Assembly: GCF_000308295.2 (NCBI RefSeq)
Contig: NZ_HG326652.1
Coordinates: 994,392 to 1,058,391 of the forward strand
Direction: 5' to 3'
Length of the DNA: 64,000 bases
Source of the DNA: Afipia birgiae 34632
Lineage (GTDB): Bacteria > Pseudomonadota > Alphaproteobacteria > Rhizobiales > Xanthobacteraceae
Each line of letters begins with the position of its first letter. The stretch's first letter is position 1. Both the position numbers and the translations under genes were made by a program. This document shows positions 54,614 to 64,000 of the stretch, in pieces. The notes beneath the pieces were generated by a model, which searched no databases, was not told the origin of the DNA, and saw only the letters and a list, made by a program, of their open reading frames with translations.

Positions 54614-55102
54614 ATGGCGGGAAGCGTCAATAAAGTCATTCTGGTTGGAAATCTCGGCGCCGACCCTGAAATCAAGCGGACGCAGGATGGTCGCCCGATC
54701 GCGAACCTAAGCGTCGCAACGTCGGAGACCTGGCGCGACAAGAATTCCGGCGAGCGGAAAGAAAAGACGGAGTGGCATCGCGTCGTGATCTTCAGCGAAG
54801 GTCTCTGCAAGATCGCCGAGCAGTATCTAAAGAAGGGATCCAAGGTCTACCTGGAGGGCCAGTTGCAAACCCGCAAATGGCAGGACAAGGATGGCAAGGA
54901 CCGCTATTCGACCGAAGTCGTTCTTCAGAACTTCAATTCGACTTTGACAATGCTCGACGGCAAGAGCAGTGGCGGTTCGTTTGGCGCTGATGAGAGTGGT
55001 GGTGACTTCGGATCGTCAGGTCCGTCGCGCTCGGCACCTCCGCGCCGTGTTGCTGCTGGCGGCGGTCGCAACGACGACATGAATGACGATATTCCATTCT
55101 AA
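54614..55102 (+). CDS. ssb: Single-stranded DNA-binding protein
   Basis: The 162-residue protein has an OB fold ([60 protein letters not shown]), a Gly/Ser-rich linker and the acidic DDIPF tail that recruits repair proteins. The start at 54614 is the normal SSB start; nine upstream codons are open. It is near uvrA, a common linkage in alphaproteobacteria. Confidence 0.96.
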   Translation: MAGSVNKVILVGNLGADPEIKRTQDGRPIANLSVATSETWRDKNSGERKEKTEWHRVVIFSEGLCKIAEQYLKKGSKVYLEGQLQTRKWQDKDGKDRYSTEVVLQNFNSTLTMLDGKSSGGSFGADESGGDFGSSGPSRSAPPRRVAAGGGRNDDMNDDIPF

Positions 55103-55131
55103 TCTATTTTATTGACGATGGTGTGCGAGCG

Positions 55132-55159
55132 CAGAGCCAGTAAAATTTCGCTGGCTCTG
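55132..55159 (+). terminator. Hairpin after ssb
   Basis: CAGAGCCAG-10 bases-CTGGCTCTG, a 9-bp stem without a long T run. Probable terminator. Confidence 0.6.
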
Positions 55160-55238
55160 TGTGTCGCAGCTTCAACGTCGCCTGACGCATCCCGTTGAGG
55201 TCTGATTTTCAAGCCAGCTTCATTGCCGGAAGCGACCG

Positions 55239-55643
55239 ATGAGCCTAGCGCCACTGTTCAATGCGCCTTTGGTCATTCAGCTGCACGCCTTTGCCGCCAT
55301 GAGCGCGCTGGTGCTGGGTATCGTCCAGTTCGCTTCTACGAAGGGTACGTTGCCTCATCGCGCCCTCGGCTGGACCTGGGTTGTACTGATGATGACCGTC
55401 GCGGTAAGTTCGTTCTGGATTCATCAGAATCAGATCAGGCTGGGCGGGCCGTGGAGTCCGATCCATTTGCTGTCGATCTTCAGCTTGATCATGCTTCCGC
55501 TGGGCATCTGGTTTGCTCACAGACATCGGGTGAATGGCCACCGGATTACAATGATCTCGCTTTTTACGGGCGGGCTGGTGATTGCGGGACTGTTCACATT
55601 CGTGCCTGGCCGCATCGTGCATGCGATCGCGTTTGGGCAGTAG
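55239..55643 (+). CDS. DUF2306 membrane protein
   Basis: The 134-residue protein has four hydrophobic helices and the DUF2306 pattern: IQLHAFAAMSALVLGIVQF, PHRALGWTWVVLMM, SSFWI, and HRITMISLFTGGLVIAGLFT with conserved His residues (HAF, HR, HRH, GHR) spaced as in a heme- or quinone-binding bundle. Function unknown. Confidence 0.85.
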   Translation: MSLAPLFNAPLVIQLHAFAAMSALVLGIVQFASTKGTLPHRALGWTWVVLMMTVAVSSFWIHQNQIRLGGPWSPIHLLSIFSLIMLPLGIWFAHRHRVNGHRITMISLFTGGLVIAGLFTFVPGRIVHAIAFGQ

Positions 55644-55749
55644 CTCCCGTTCCAAAGAGCGGTTTACCGCCAAGCCGAGCCGATTTTTTGTCACTTATAA
55701 GCTTTTGTAACTGTTGGCATTTTCGTGCTGTTTTTAGGCGTGAATGCGG

Positions 55750-55779
55750 TTGGCGTTGGCCCGCGAATTCGCCTATATA
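55750..55779 (+). promoter_or_regulatory. Candidate gyrA promoter
   Basis: TTGGCG, 18 bases, TATATA lies about 30 bases before the gyrA start. It fits a vegetative promoter with a near-consensus -10. Confidence 0.45.
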
Positions 55780-55810
55780 ACAGGAGTATTTCGCACCCAG
55801 GATTCGCACG

Positions 55811-58528
55811 TTGGCTGACCAAGAAGATCCGCCGTCCGGCCCGTCCGAGACGGCCGATATCCGTCCCGTTTCGATCACGGATGAGATGAAGCGCTCGTAC
55901 CTCGATTACGCGATGAGCGTGATCGTGGCGCGTGCGTTGCCGGACGCGCGCGACGGTCTCAAGCCCGTTCACCGCCGTATCCTCTATGCGATGTACGAAA
56001 ATGGTTTCGAGTGGAACAAGCCGTATCGCAAATCGGCGCGCACCGTCGGTGACGTGATTGGTAAATACCATCCACACGGCGACCAGTCGGTCTACGACGC
56101 GATGGTGCGCATGGCGCAGGACTTCTCCATGCGCGTGCCACTGATCGACGGGCAGGGCAACTTCGGCTCGGTCGATGGCGATATGGCCGCTGCGATGCGT
56201 TACACCGAGTCGCGCCTTGAGAAGGTCGCTCACTCGCTGCTCGACGATATCGACAAGGACACCGTTGACTACCAGCCGAACTACGATAGTTCCGAGCGTG
56301 AGCCGAAAGTTCTGCCTGCAAAATTTCCGAACCTGCTGGTCAATGGCGCCGGCGGTATCGCGGTCGGTATGGCGACGAATATCCCGCCGCACAATCTCGG
56401 CGAAGTGATCGACGCGTGTATTGCGCTGATCAACGACCCCGCGCTTGGCATCGACGACCTTATCAATATCGTTCCCGGACCGGATTTCCCGACCGGCGGC
56501 ATTATCCTTGGCCGCCAGGGTATCCGTGCGGCCTACCATCTGGGCCGCGGCTCCATTGTGATGCGCGGCAAGGTCAACATCGAGACCATCCGCAAGGATC
56601 GCGAAGCGATCATTGTCTCGGAAATCCCGTATCAGGTGAACAAGGCGAGCATGGTCGAGCGCATCGCCGAGCTGGTGCGCGAAAAGAAGATCGAAGGTAT
56701 TTCGGATCTGCGCGACGAGTCCGACCGCGACGGTTACCGCGTGGTTGTTGAACTGAAGCGCGATGTGGTGCCGGAGGTGGTGCTGAATCAGCTCTATAAG
56801 TTTACGCCATTGCAGACCAATTTCGGCGCTAACATAGTGGCTCTCGATGGCGGCCGTCCGCGGGTGATGAACCTGAAGGATTTGCTGACTGTTTTTGTCG
56901 CGTTCCGCGAGAGTGTTGTCTCACGTCGCACCAAGTTCCTGCTCGGAAAGGCGCGAGACCGCGCCCATATCCTGGTGGGGCTCGCCATCGCCGTGGCCAA
57001 TATCGACGAGGTCATTCGCGTGATCCGCACCTCGCCGGACCCGAACACCGCGCGCGAAACCTTGATGTCGCGAGACTGGCCCGCAAAAGACATGGCGACG
57101 ATGATCACGCTGATTGACGATCCGCGTCATCGCGTCGCTGAAGATGGTACTGCGCGTCTGTCGCTCGAGCAGGCCAAGGCAATCCTCGACCTGCGTCTGC
57201 AGCGTCTGACTGCGCTCGGCCGCGAGGAAATCTCCGAAGAGCTGAACAAGCTTGCGAAGGAGATTGCCGACTATCTCGATATCCTGCGTTCGCGCGCCCG
57301 GATTCAGTCCATCATCAAGGACGAACTCACGGCCGTGAAGGACGAGTTCGCAACACCACGCCGCACCATGATCATCGATCAGGAAGGCGAGGTTGAAGAC
57401 GAAGACTTGATCCAGCGCGAGGATATGGTCGTTACCGTTTCGCATGCGGGCTACGTCAAGCGCGTGCCGTTGTCGACCTATCGCGCGCAGAAGCGTGGCG
57501 GCAAAGGCCGCTCGGGAATGCAGACGCGCGACGAGGATTTCGTCAGCCGGCTGTTCATCGCTTCCACGCATACGCCGGTACTGTTCTTCTCGTCCCGCGG
57601 TCAGGTTTACAAGGAGAAGGTCTGGCGTCTGCCGATGGCGGCTCCGAACTCGCGCGGCAAGGCGCTGATCAACATCCTGCCGCTGGAGCAGGGCGAGCGC
57701 ATCACCACCATCATGCCGTTGCCCGAGGATGAATCATCTTGGGGTAATCTCGATGTGATGTTCGCCACGACAGGTGGCAATGTCAGGCGCAACAAGCTGT
57801 CCGATTTCGTCGATGTTCGCCGATCCGGCATCATCGCTATGAAGCTCGATGAGGGCGAGGCCATCGTCGACGTGCAGATCGCGACCGAGAATGACGATGT
57901 GTTGCTGACCGCCGCGGGCGGACAGTGCATCCGCTTCCCGGTAACCGACGTACGCGTGTTCCAGGGTCGTACCTCGATGGGTGTGCGTGGTATCGCGTTG
58001 GGTGAAGGCGACAAGCTGATCTCTCTCACGATCCTGCGCCATATGGATGTCAACGCCGATGAGCGCGCCGCTTATTTGCGCCGCGCCAACGCGGTGCGTC
58101 GCGGTGGGGTCGAGGAAGAGGTCGGTTCTGATCAGGAAGAGGCCACGGGCGCGATCGAGCTTGGTGAGCAGCGCTATGTGGAAATGTCGGCCGCCGAACA
58201 ATTCGTGCTGACCATCAGCGAGAATGGCTACGGCAAGCGCAGTTCATCGTTCGAGTATCGCACCACAGGCCGCGGCGGAAAGGGCATCGTTGCGATGTCC
58301 GTCAACAACCGCAACGGCAAGCTGGTGGCATCGTTCCCGGTTGAGGACAGCGACCAGATCATGCTGGTGACTGACAACGGCCAGTTGATCCGCTGCCCGG
58401 TCGAGGACATCCGTGTCGCAGGGCGTTCGACTCAAGGCGTGATCGTGTTCGACACGGCTGAAGACGAGCATGTCGTCTCCGTTGAGCACATTACCGACGA
58501 TGAAGCGGAAAACGGCAACGGTGGTTAG
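55811..58528 (+). CDS. gyrA: DNA gyrase subunit A
   Basis: The 905-residue protein starts with TTG and has the GyrA N-terminal domain ([20 protein letters not shown]), the quinolone region [20 protein letters not shown] and the active-site Tyr131 (AAMRYTE). The C-terminal beta-pinwheel carries the GyrA box ([11 protein letters not shown], about residue 561), which distinguishes it from ParC. The residue matching E. coli Ser83 is Gln92; Asp96 matches Asp87. No parC is in the window. An acidic tail ends the protein. Confidence 0.96.
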   Translation: MADQEDPPSGPSETADIRPVSITDEMKRSYLDYAMSVIVARALPDARDGLKPVHRRILYAMYENGFEWNKPYRKSARTVGDVIGKYHPHGDQSVYDAMVRMAQDFSMRVPLIDGQGNFGSVDGDMAAAMRYTESRLEKVAHSLLDDIDKDTVDYQPNYDSSEREPKVLPAKFPNLLVNGAGGIAVGMATNIPPHNLGEVIDACIALINDPALGIDDLINIVPGPDFPTGGIILGRQGIRAAYHLGRGSIVMRGKVNIETIRKDREAIIVSEIPYQVNKASMVERIAELVREKKIEGISDLRDESDRDGYRVVVELKRDVVPEVVLNQLYKFTPLQTNFGANIVALDGGRPRVMNLKDLLTVFVAFRESVVSRRTKFLLGKARDRAHILVGLAIAVANIDEVIRVIRTSPDPNTARETLMSRDWPAKDMATMITLIDDPRHRVAEDGTARLSLEQAKAILDLRLQRLTALGREEISEELNKLAKEIADYLDILRSRARIQSIIKDELTAVKDEFATPRRTMIIDQEGEVEDEDLIQREDMVVTVSHAGYVKRVPLSTYRAQKRGGKGRSGMQTRDEDFVSRLFIASTHTPVLFFSSRGQVYKEKVWRLPMAAPNSRGKALINILPLEQGERITTIMPLPEDESSWGNLDVMFATTGGNVRRNKLSDFVDVRRSGIIAMKLDEGEAIVDVQIATENDDVLLTAAGGQCIRFPVTDVRVFQGRTSMGVRGIALGEGDKLISLTILRHMDVNADERAAYLRRANAVRRGGVEEEVGSDQEEATGAIELGEQRYVEMSAAEQFVLTISENGYGKRSSSFEYRTTGRGGKGIVAMSVNNRNGKLVASFPVEDSDQIMLVTDNGQLIRCPVEDIRVAGRSTQGVIVFDTAEDEHVVSVEHITDDEAENGNGG

Positions 58529-58537
58529 AATCTGATC

Positions 58538-58558
58538 TCCCGGCCCGTCGGGCCGGGA
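58538..58558. terminator. Hairpin between gyrA and kup
   Basis: TCCCGGCCC-GTC-GGGCCGGGA, a 9-bp perfect GC-rich stem in the spacer between the two convergent stops. No T run. Confidence 0.7.
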
Positions 58559-58565
58559 CCGTGAC

Positions 58566-60473
58566 CTAGATCTCGATTTCAGTTCCGAACTCGACGACCT
58601 GCTTGGTCGGTACGCCGAAGAACGCGGCTGTGCGTTCCGCATTCCGTTGGAGGAATGCGAACACGGTCTCTCGCCACACCCACATGCCAGCGATTTTCTC
58701 GCTGGGAATGATCGTCTCGCGGCCGATGTAGTAGGTGATGTCGCTGAGATCGATGCCTGGAAGCTTGCCCTGTTCGCAAGCAAGTTGCAGTCCTTCCAGA
58801 ATAACCGGGTACTGCATGAAACCGAAGTGCAGGATTACGCGCGTTATTCCTTCGATGACCTCGATGACCTCGGCCCTGTCTTCGTCAGGGATGCGCGGCG
58901 CTTCCGCAATCAGGACGGTCACGAGAACGACGCGTTGATGCAGGACGTGATTGTGTTTGACGAACTGCGTCAACGCGAGAGGCACACCGTTCGGCGCCGA
59001 GGCGAGAAACACTGCGGTTCCCGGAAGCCGCGTATGGCATTTGCTTATCGCAGTTTCGATCAGGTCTTCTTCCGGCTGGCGTAGAGCACCTCGCGCCGCC
59101 TCGACGAGTTTCACGCCGCCGCGCCATGTCAGCATCAGGAACGCGATGACGGCTGCGATCACCAGCGGAAACCAGCCACCCTCGAACAACTTGGCCGAGT
59201 TTGCCGCGAAGAAAATACAATCGATTACGAAAAAGAACCCGTTGACCGCGATGACAACGATCGGTGGATAGCCCCACTGGATAGCGACCAGCGCTGCCAG
59301 CAGCGTCGTAATCGCCATCAGCAGCGATACCGCAACACCGTAGGCCCCGGCGAGCGCATCAGATGTGCCAAAACCGATGACGGCTCCAAGAGTTCCTGCG
59401 GCCAGCAGCCAGTTGATCAGCGGGACATAGATCTGGCCTTTCTCGTCACTCGCTGTGTGCTGGATATGCATGCGGGGCAGGAATCCCAGCTGAATGGCCT
59501 GCTGCGTGAGGGAGAAGACACCTGTGATGATCGCCTGAGATGCAATCACCGCCGCGAGCGTCGCGAAGGCAACGAGTGGATAGTGCACCCAATCAGGGGC
59601 GAGCTGGTAGAACGGGTTTTCAAGGGCTCCGGGATCGGTCAGGAGCAATCCAGCCTGGCCGAAATAGTTCAGGACAAGCGCTGGCAGCGCAATCGTAAAC
59701 CACGCGAGCTGGATCGGTGTACGGCCGAAATGCCCCATATCCGCATACATAGCTTCGCCACCAGTCACGGCCAGAAATGCCGCGCCCAGGATCGCAAACG
59801 AGACATGGAAATTCTGGCTGATGAGAAACGTCACTGCGTATGTCGGACTCAGGGCCGCAAGGACGTCAGGATTCTTCGCGATGCCGTGTATTCCCAACAG
59901 TGCAAGAACCACGAACCAGACCAGCATGAACGGTCCGAATATCCCCCCTATGAACCCGGTGCCTTTGCGTTGCATCAGGAAAAGCCCGATCAGGATGACG
60001 ACAGTGATAGGCACGACGGCGGGGGCCAGTGAAGGTGCGTCGACCTTTAATCCTTCTACGGCGCTGAGGACCGAGATCGCGGGTGTGATGGCTCCATCGC
60101 CATACAACAGCGCGGCGCCGATCAGTCCAACGATAAGCAGTTTCGCGCGCCACGTTCCCGGTTGCGCATTGCGGGCATGGAGAAGAGCCAGAAGCGCGAC
60201 GATTCCGCCTTCGCCGCGGTTGTCTGCCCGCATGATCAGCATGGCGTATTTGAACGAAATGATGAGGATCAGCGCCCAGAGGATCAGTGAGACCACGCCA
60301 AGAATGGCTTCGTTGGTGAGGACGCCACCGTGGCTTGCCGCCTTGGCGGCCTCCTTCAAGGCATAGAGCGGGCTCGTCCCGATATCGCCATAGACGACGC
60401 CGAGGGCTCCGATTGTTGCAGTGATCGGAAGTCCGGGGCTGCGGACTGAAGCTGCGCCATGCACGGCAGTCAC
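58566..60473 (-). CDS. kup: Potassium uptake protein Kup
   Basis: The 635-residue protein has about 12 helices and the Kup signature GALGVVYGDIGTSPLYALKE at the start, then FKYAMLIMRADNRGEGGIVA, ALLYGDGAITPAISVLSAVE and a soluble C-terminal domain. Kup imports K+ with H+. It begins with GTG after GGGG. A small hairpin (CATCCG-AAAA-CGGATG, 60498-60513) lies in its leader. Confidence 0.95.
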   Translation of the reverse strand: MTAVHGAASVRSPGLPITATIGALGVVYGDIGTSPLYALKEAAKAASHGGVLTNEAILGVVSLILWALILIISFKYAMLIMRADNRGEGGIVALLALLHARNAQPGTWRAKLLIVGLIGAALLYGDGAITPAISVLSAVEGLKVDAPSLAPAVVPITVVILIGLFLMQRKGTGFIGGIFGPFMLVWFVVLALLGIHGIAKNPDVLAALSPTYAVTFLISQNFHVSFAILGAAFLAVTGGEAMYADMGHFGRTPIQLAWFTIALPALVLNYFGQAGLLLTDPGALENPFYQLAPDWVHYPLVAFATLAAVIASQAIITGVFSLTQQAIQLGFLPRMHIQHTASDEKGQIYVPLINWLLAAGTLGAVIGFGTSDALAGAYGVAVSLLMAITTLLAALVAIQWGYPPIVVIAVNGFFFVIDCIFFAANSAKLFEGGWFPLVIAAVIAFLMLTWRGGVKLVEAARGALRQPEEDLIETAISKCHTRLPGTAVFLASAPNGVPLALTQFVKHNHVLHQRVVLVTVLIAEAPRIPDEDRAEVIEVIEGITRVILHFGFMQYPVILEGLQLACEQGKLPGIDLSDITYYIGRETIIPSEKIAGMWVWRETVFAFLQRNAERTAAFFGVPTKQVVEFGTEIEI

Positions 60474-60635
60474 TTGCTACCCCCGTCGCTTCACAAGCAT
60501 CCGAAAACGGATGCATGCTGTAGTCTGCTACCGGGAGCGGAAAATTGCCATGGCCGCTGAGCGGATTTTATTGGTCCCGCAACGCCCACTCGCCAATCCA
60601 GACGACGCAAATGGGTCTAAGTCTGGCGGGGTGGG

Positions 60636-60890
60636 TTAGTTGCGGTCCGTCGTCACGACCCGGACCGGCTGGACGCCGGCTTTCCAGTTGCTGCGCCGCA
60701 GACATGACGCGTCCATGGTCGGCCAATGCTGGGCCGCACAGGATACGCTGGCCGTCCGGATCGGCAGCCGGTCAGCCTTTGCAAGTGCTTGCGGCATGCT
60801 CGCCTCCACGCGAGGCGCAAAACTTGGTAAGATTGTCATGGCTGCTGCAACGAAAGCCGCAATCGTCACTACTGAGAGTGCCTTGATCAT
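60636..60890 (-). CDS. Small exported protein, unknown function
   Basis: The 84-residue product has a signal peptide (MIKALSVVTIAAFVAAAMTI) and a mature part with two cysteines (SCAAQHWPTMDASCLRRS), the plan of small secreted proteins common in Bradyrhizobium relatives. They probably form one disulfide in the periplasm. It faces coaD divergently. Confidence 0.72.
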   Translation of the reverse strand: MIKALSVVTIAAFVAAAMTILPSFAPRVEASMPQALAKADRLPIRTASVSCAAQHWPTMDASCLRRSNWKAGVQPVRVVTTDRN

Positions 60891-61054
60891 GGTCCGTCCT
60901 CTGCTGATTTCCAGCCTTATGGTCTGCTTGCAGGGATGACGCGCGGCGGCCGGTAAAGGTTCACGAGATCTTAAAATTTTTGCCCCGAAAAACAGCCGTC
61001 AGCTACGGAACCCGCCCTGCTTGCGGCGGTCGCCGGGCCGGGGTAGGAGGGGAT

Positions 61055-61552
61055 ATGTCCCGCATAGCGCTTTACCCCGGGTCGTTCGACCCTGTTACCA
61101 ATGGCCATTTGGATGTGGTTCGGCAGGCTTGCAGCCTGGTCGACCGGTTGATCGTTGCGATCGGCATCCATCCCGGCAAGGCCCCTCTGTTTTCCGCGGA
61201 AGAGCGGCTGGAAATGGTTCGCGAGGTGTTTGCGCCCATCGCCGCCAACGCCGGTTGCGAAATCGACTGTGTCACATTCAATGATCTGACCGTTACCGCG
61301 GCGCAGCGCGCAGGGGCGACGATCCTGATCCGTGGCCTGCGTGATGGCACTGATCTCGATTATGAAATGCAGATCGCCGGTATGAACCAGACGCTGGTGC
61401 CCGAGGTTCACACCGTTTTCATTCCCGCTTCGGCCACTGTTCGCCCGATCACCGCCACACTGGTGCGTCAGATCGCGGGGATGGGTGGTGACGTTTCGCA
61501 CTTCGTGCCGAAAGCCGTCGCCGCGCGCCTGACGAAGAGACTTGCTGGCTAA
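61055..61552 (+). CDS. coaD: Phosphopantetheine adenylyltransferase
   Basis: The 165-residue protein starts [20 protein letters not shown] with the TxGH nucleotidyl-transfer motif, then [18 protein letters not shown] and [20 protein letters not shown], all typical of CoaD. It makes dephospho-CoA in coenzyme A synthesis. The start at 61055 has GGAGGGG 5 bases upstream. Confidence 0.96.
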   Translation: MSRIALYPGSFDPVTNGHLDVVRQACSLVDRLIVAIGIHPGKAPLFSAEERLEMVREVFAPIAANAGCEIDCVTFNDLTVTAAQRAGATILIRGLRDGTDLDYEMQIAGMNQTLVPEVHTVFIPASATVRPITATLVRQIAGMGGDVSHFVPKAVAARLTKRLAG

Positions 61553-61579
61553 CTAGCTTTCTATCACCCCGGAGTTGTC

Positions 61580-62122
61580 ATGATCCGCATACTCGCCGTT
61601 CTCGCGGCTTTCGCTTTCGCAACACCCGCTTTGTCTCAGGCGCTTCCCGCCGGTCTCGACAAGGACAACGCCATCGTTATCGACACCACCCAGGGCCGGG
61701 TCATTTTCAAGCTCCGCACCGATCTGGCGCCCAAGCATGCCGAGCGGATCAAGCAACTCGCGCGCGACGGCTATTACAACAACGTGCCGTTTCATCGCGT
61801 GATCGAAGGCTTCATGGCGCAGACCGGCGACGGCCAGCGCTTCAACGGGACGGGCGGATCGAAGTATCCGAACCTTCCGGCGGAATTCTCCAGCGTGCCG
61901 TTCAAGCGCGGCATTGTCGGAATGGCGCGTTCGGGCGAACCGAATTCGGCTAATTCGCAGTTTTTCATCATGTTCGCGGACGGCAGCTTCCTGAACAACA
62001 AGTACACCGTCGTCGGTGAAGTGGTCTCGGGCATGAACGTCGTGGACAAGATCAAGCGCGGCGAGCCGGTTCAGGATCCGGACAAGATGGTGAGGGTGCA
62101 GGTCGCTTCCGACATCAAGTAA
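61580..62122 (+). CDS. Periplasmic peptidyl-prolyl isomerase (cyclophilin)
   Basis: The 180-residue protein has a signal peptide (MIRILAVLAAFAFATPALSQ) and a cyclophilin domain with FHRVIEGFMAQTGDGQRFNG and NSANSQFFIMFADGSFLNNK. It assists folding of exported proteins. It follows coaD by 27 bases and is followed by a cytosolic paralogue. Confidence 0.93.
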   Translation: MIRILAVLAAFAFATPALSQALPAGLDKDNAIVIDTTQGRVIFKLRTDLAPKHAERIKQLARDGYYNNVPFHRVIEGFMAQTGDGQRFNGTGGSKYPNLPAEFSSVPFKRGIVGMARSGEPNSANSQFFIMFADGSFLNNKYTVVGEVVSGMNVVDKIKRGEPVQDPDKMVRVQVASDIK

Positions 62123-62187
62123 CCCATCTCAGGCGATCCGCGGCCATACCGGCCATCGCGGGTTTCCCAACCTGCAAAGGAAACATC

Positions 62188-62652
62188 ATGGCAGACAACG
62201 AAAACACATTGATCCTGGAAACCACGCAGGGCCCGGTGACGATCGAGATGCGTCCCGATCTGGCGCCGGGGCACGTCGCGCGCATCAAGGAACTGGTACG
62301 CGAAGGATTTTACGATGGCATCGTTTTCCATCGCGTTATCGAAGGATTCATGGCGCAGACCGGCTGCCCGCAGGGCACCGGCACCGGCGGCTCCGGCAAG
62401 AAGCTGAAGGCCGAATTCAACAAGGAACCGCATGTGCGCGGCACCGCGTCGATGGCGCGTGCGGCGAACCCGGATTCAGGTGACAGCCAGTTCTTCATCT
62501 GTTTCGACGATGCCGCTTTCCTCAACGGCCAGTACACCGTATGGGGCAAGGTGACGTCCGGCATGGAGAACGTCGACAAGATCAAGCGCGGCGAACCCGT
62601 GCAGAATCCCGACAAGATCATCAAGGCGCATATGGCGGCTGACGCCGCCTGA
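62188..62652 (+). CDS. Cytosolic peptidyl-prolyl isomerase (cyclophilin)
   Basis: The 154-residue protein has the same cyclophilin domain without signal peptide: FHRVIEGFMAQTGCPQGTGT and DSGDSQFFICFDDAAFLNGQ. It starts with ATG after AAGGAAA. It and the preceding gene form a tandem exported/cytosolic pair, probably in one operon from coaD to queA. Confidence 0.94.
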   Translation: MADNENTLILETTQGPVTIEMRPDLAPGHVARIKELVREGFYDGIVFHRVIEGFMAQTGCPQGTGTGGSGKKLKAEFNKEPHVRGTASMARAANPDSGDSQFFICFDDAAFLNGQYTVWGKVTSGMENVDKIKRGEPVQNPDKIIKAHMAADAA

Positions 62653-62718
62653 TAGTCGCTGTAGTCTGGTCTTGCGAACGGATGGCCGGGCATGCCCGGC
62701 CATCGACATTTGAGCATC

Positions 62719-63795
62719 ATGCGTACTGACTTATTCGACTTCGAACTTCCGGAAGCCAACATCGCGTTGCGGCCTGTCAGCCCGCGCGACACGGCCCGCA
62801 TGCTGGCAGTCACACCCGGCAAGCCGTTGACGGATGCGGTCGTATCTGACCTGCCGGGGTTCCTTCAGCCAGGCGATCAACTGGTGGTCAACGACACCAA
62901 GGTCATTCCGGCGCAATTGATCGGTCGCCGCATCGGCCGGGAGACTGAACCGAAGATCGAAGCCACCCTTATCAAGCGCATCGACGGATCGCGCTGGCAG
63001 GCATTGGTGAAGCCGGCGAAGAAGCTCATCCAGGGTGACGCGATCCGCTTCGGCAACGAAGGCCGCGTCTGTCTGCTGGGAAACCTTGACGCGCAGGTTG
63101 AGCACAAGGGCGAGAACGGCGAGGTGACGCTGTCGTTCTCGTTTCACGGGCCGGTGCTCGATCAAGCCATTGCCGATGTGGGCGCGCCGCCGTTGCCGCC
63201 CTATATCGCATCACGGCGGACGCCGGACGAACGCGACACGGCAGACTATCAGACCATGTTTGCGGTCAGCGAAGGCGCGGTCGCTGCGCCCACGGCGGGG
63301 CTGCATTTTACGCCGGCGCTTGAGGCTGCATTGCGCAACCGTGGCATCGGTCTGCACCGCGTGACGCTGCATGTCGGGGCAGGGACATTTCTCCCTGTGA
63401 AAGCGGATGACACCGCCGGTCATAAAATGCACGCTGAATGGGGCACGGTGTCCGGGGAGACCGCTTCTGCGCTCAACGATGCCCGGGCCAAGGGTGGTCG
63501 GGTCGTGGCTGTCGGGACGACGTCGTTGCGGCTTCTCGAAAGCGCTGCGGCGGATGACGGCACGATCCAGCCGTTTACCGGCGAGACAGCAATTTTCATC
63601 ACGCCGGGCTATTGCTTCAAGGCAGTGGATGTTCTGATGACGAACTTCCATCTGCCGCGTTCGACCCTGTTCATGCTGGTTTCAGCCTTTAGCGGGTTGG
63701 AGACCATGCAGCAGGCCTATGCCCACGCCATCTCGAACGGCTATCGCTTTTACTCCTATGGCGACGCATGCCTGTTGTTTCGTCAGCCGACCTGA
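62719..63795 (+). CDS. queA: S-adenosylmethionine:tRNA ribosyltransferase-isomerase
   Basis: The 358-residue protein begins [20 protein letters not shown] and contains [20 protein letters not shown] ([20 protein letters not shown]), [15 protein letters not shown] and [19 protein letters not shown], all QueA marks. The enzyme builds epoxyqueuosine on tRNA. The start at 62719 is preferred; nine codons upstream are open. Its usual partner tgt would be expected just beyond the window. Confidence 0.95.
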   Translation: MRTDLFDFELPEANIALRPVSPRDTARMLAVTPGKPLTDAVVSDLPGFLQPGDQLVVNDTKVIPAQLIGRRIGRETEPKIEATLIKRIDGSRWQALVKPAKKLIQGDAIRFGNEGRVCLLGNLDAQVEHKGENGEVTLSFSFHGPVLDQAIADVGAPPLPPYIASRRTPDERDTADYQTMFAVSEGAVAAPTAGLHFTPALEAALRNRGIGLHRVTLHVGAGTFLPVKADDTAGHKMHAEWGTVSGETASALNDARAKGGRVVAVGTTSLRLLESAAADDGTIQPFTGETAIFITPGYCFKAVDVLMTNFHLPRSTLFMLVSAFSGLETMQQAYAHAISNGYRFYSYGDACLLFRQPT

Positions 63796-63808
63796 CCCAT
63801 AACGTCGG

Positions 63809-63972
63809 CAGTGTCCCGTATCCGACGTTCGTTTCACTCGGCAACACCTTCCGTACGAACGTCGGATACGAAAGGACACTAGCTATTTATTGTTCTCGTG
63901 ATCCTTTGGTTCTGACATTCGTAAATGGTGTCTGCTGAGATGGAATACGAATGTCAGAACCGGATCACGAGA
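63809..63972. repeat. Double-hairpin element, copy E
   Basis: Hairpin 1: CAGTGTCC, CGTATCCGACGTTCG and its return CGAACGTCGGATACG, AAA, GGACACT. The centre is AGCTATTTATTGTTCT. Hairpin 2: GTGATCC, TTT, GGTTCTGACATTCGT and its return ACGAATGTCAGAACC, GGATCAC with loop AAATGGTGTCTGCTGAGATG. The two hairpin classes are those of copy A in swapped order. It follows queA by 13 bases. Confidence 0.9.
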
Positions 63973-64000
63973 TGAGTGTTCCCAACCATTTCCAGCTTCT

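Overview
The window looks like chromosome from an alphaproteobacterium of the Bradyrhizobium/Rhodopseudomonas/Afipia/Nitrobacter group. This is inferred from the GC-rich codon use, the gene order argS-SPOR-nagZ-scpA-scpB-tatABC-serS-surE-pcm, a LexA box of the alphaproteobacterial GAAC-N7-GAAC type at uvrA, an Omp25/31-type porin-like protein and several intergenic palindrome families. I name no species.

Layout. 0-9.6 kb: the end of ilvD, a Sel1-repeat protein, exonuclease III, an RND efflux pair, an exported amidohydrolase, erpA and dgt. 9.6-24.6 kb: a housekeeping run for translation (argS, serS), cell wall and division (SPOR protein, nagZ, NlpD-like LytM lipoprotein), chromosome condensation (scpA, scpB), Tat export (tatABC) and stationary-phase maintenance (surE, pcm), with an arsR-VOC pair, a response regulator and a thioesterase between. 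24.7-32.9 kb: an MFS exporter divergent from a LysR regulator, a DUF815 ATPase, then yajC-secD-secF followed by homologues of the complex I assembly factors NDUFAF3 and NDUFAF6. 32.9-35.5 kb: a scarred accessory segment with a truncated gene, an IS630-type transposase tail, a ParD-like/methionine aminopeptidase pair and decayed sequence. 35.6-37 kb: trmFO. 37.1-43.0 kb: a compact integrative element bounded by a 14-bp direct repeat (TTAGCCGTTGTAAG) whose right copy is the 3' end of a DUF1127 gene; it carries a tyrosine integrase, an excisionase-like protein, a methyltransferase and a four-gene lysis-type cassette, but no recognisable capsid or packaging gene. 43.2-54.1 kb: a copper-handling gene pair, a lytic transglycosylase, a patatin pseudogene, small stress-type genes, a zinc-finger microprotein, uvrA and an outer-membrane protein. 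54.6-63.8 kb: ssb, gyrA, kup, coaD, two cyclophilins and queA.

The most unusual points are these. (1) Five copies of a roughly 165-bp element made of two facing hairpins around an AT-rich AATTATAAT centre. Their stems differ between copies but stay paired, while their loops are conserved. Three copies sit immediately upstream of start codons, and two place a loop-borne SD-plus-ATG in frame with the next gene. (2) The 5.9-kb integrative element with its attachment repeats and candidate integrase arm sites. (3) A roughly 70-residue, AT-rich, in-frame insertion in seryl-tRNA synthetase. (4) A methionine aminopeptidase translationally coupled to a ParD-like antitoxin behind a palindromic operator.

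All calls come from reading the sequence. No database search was run, so family names rest on recognised motifs and gene context.
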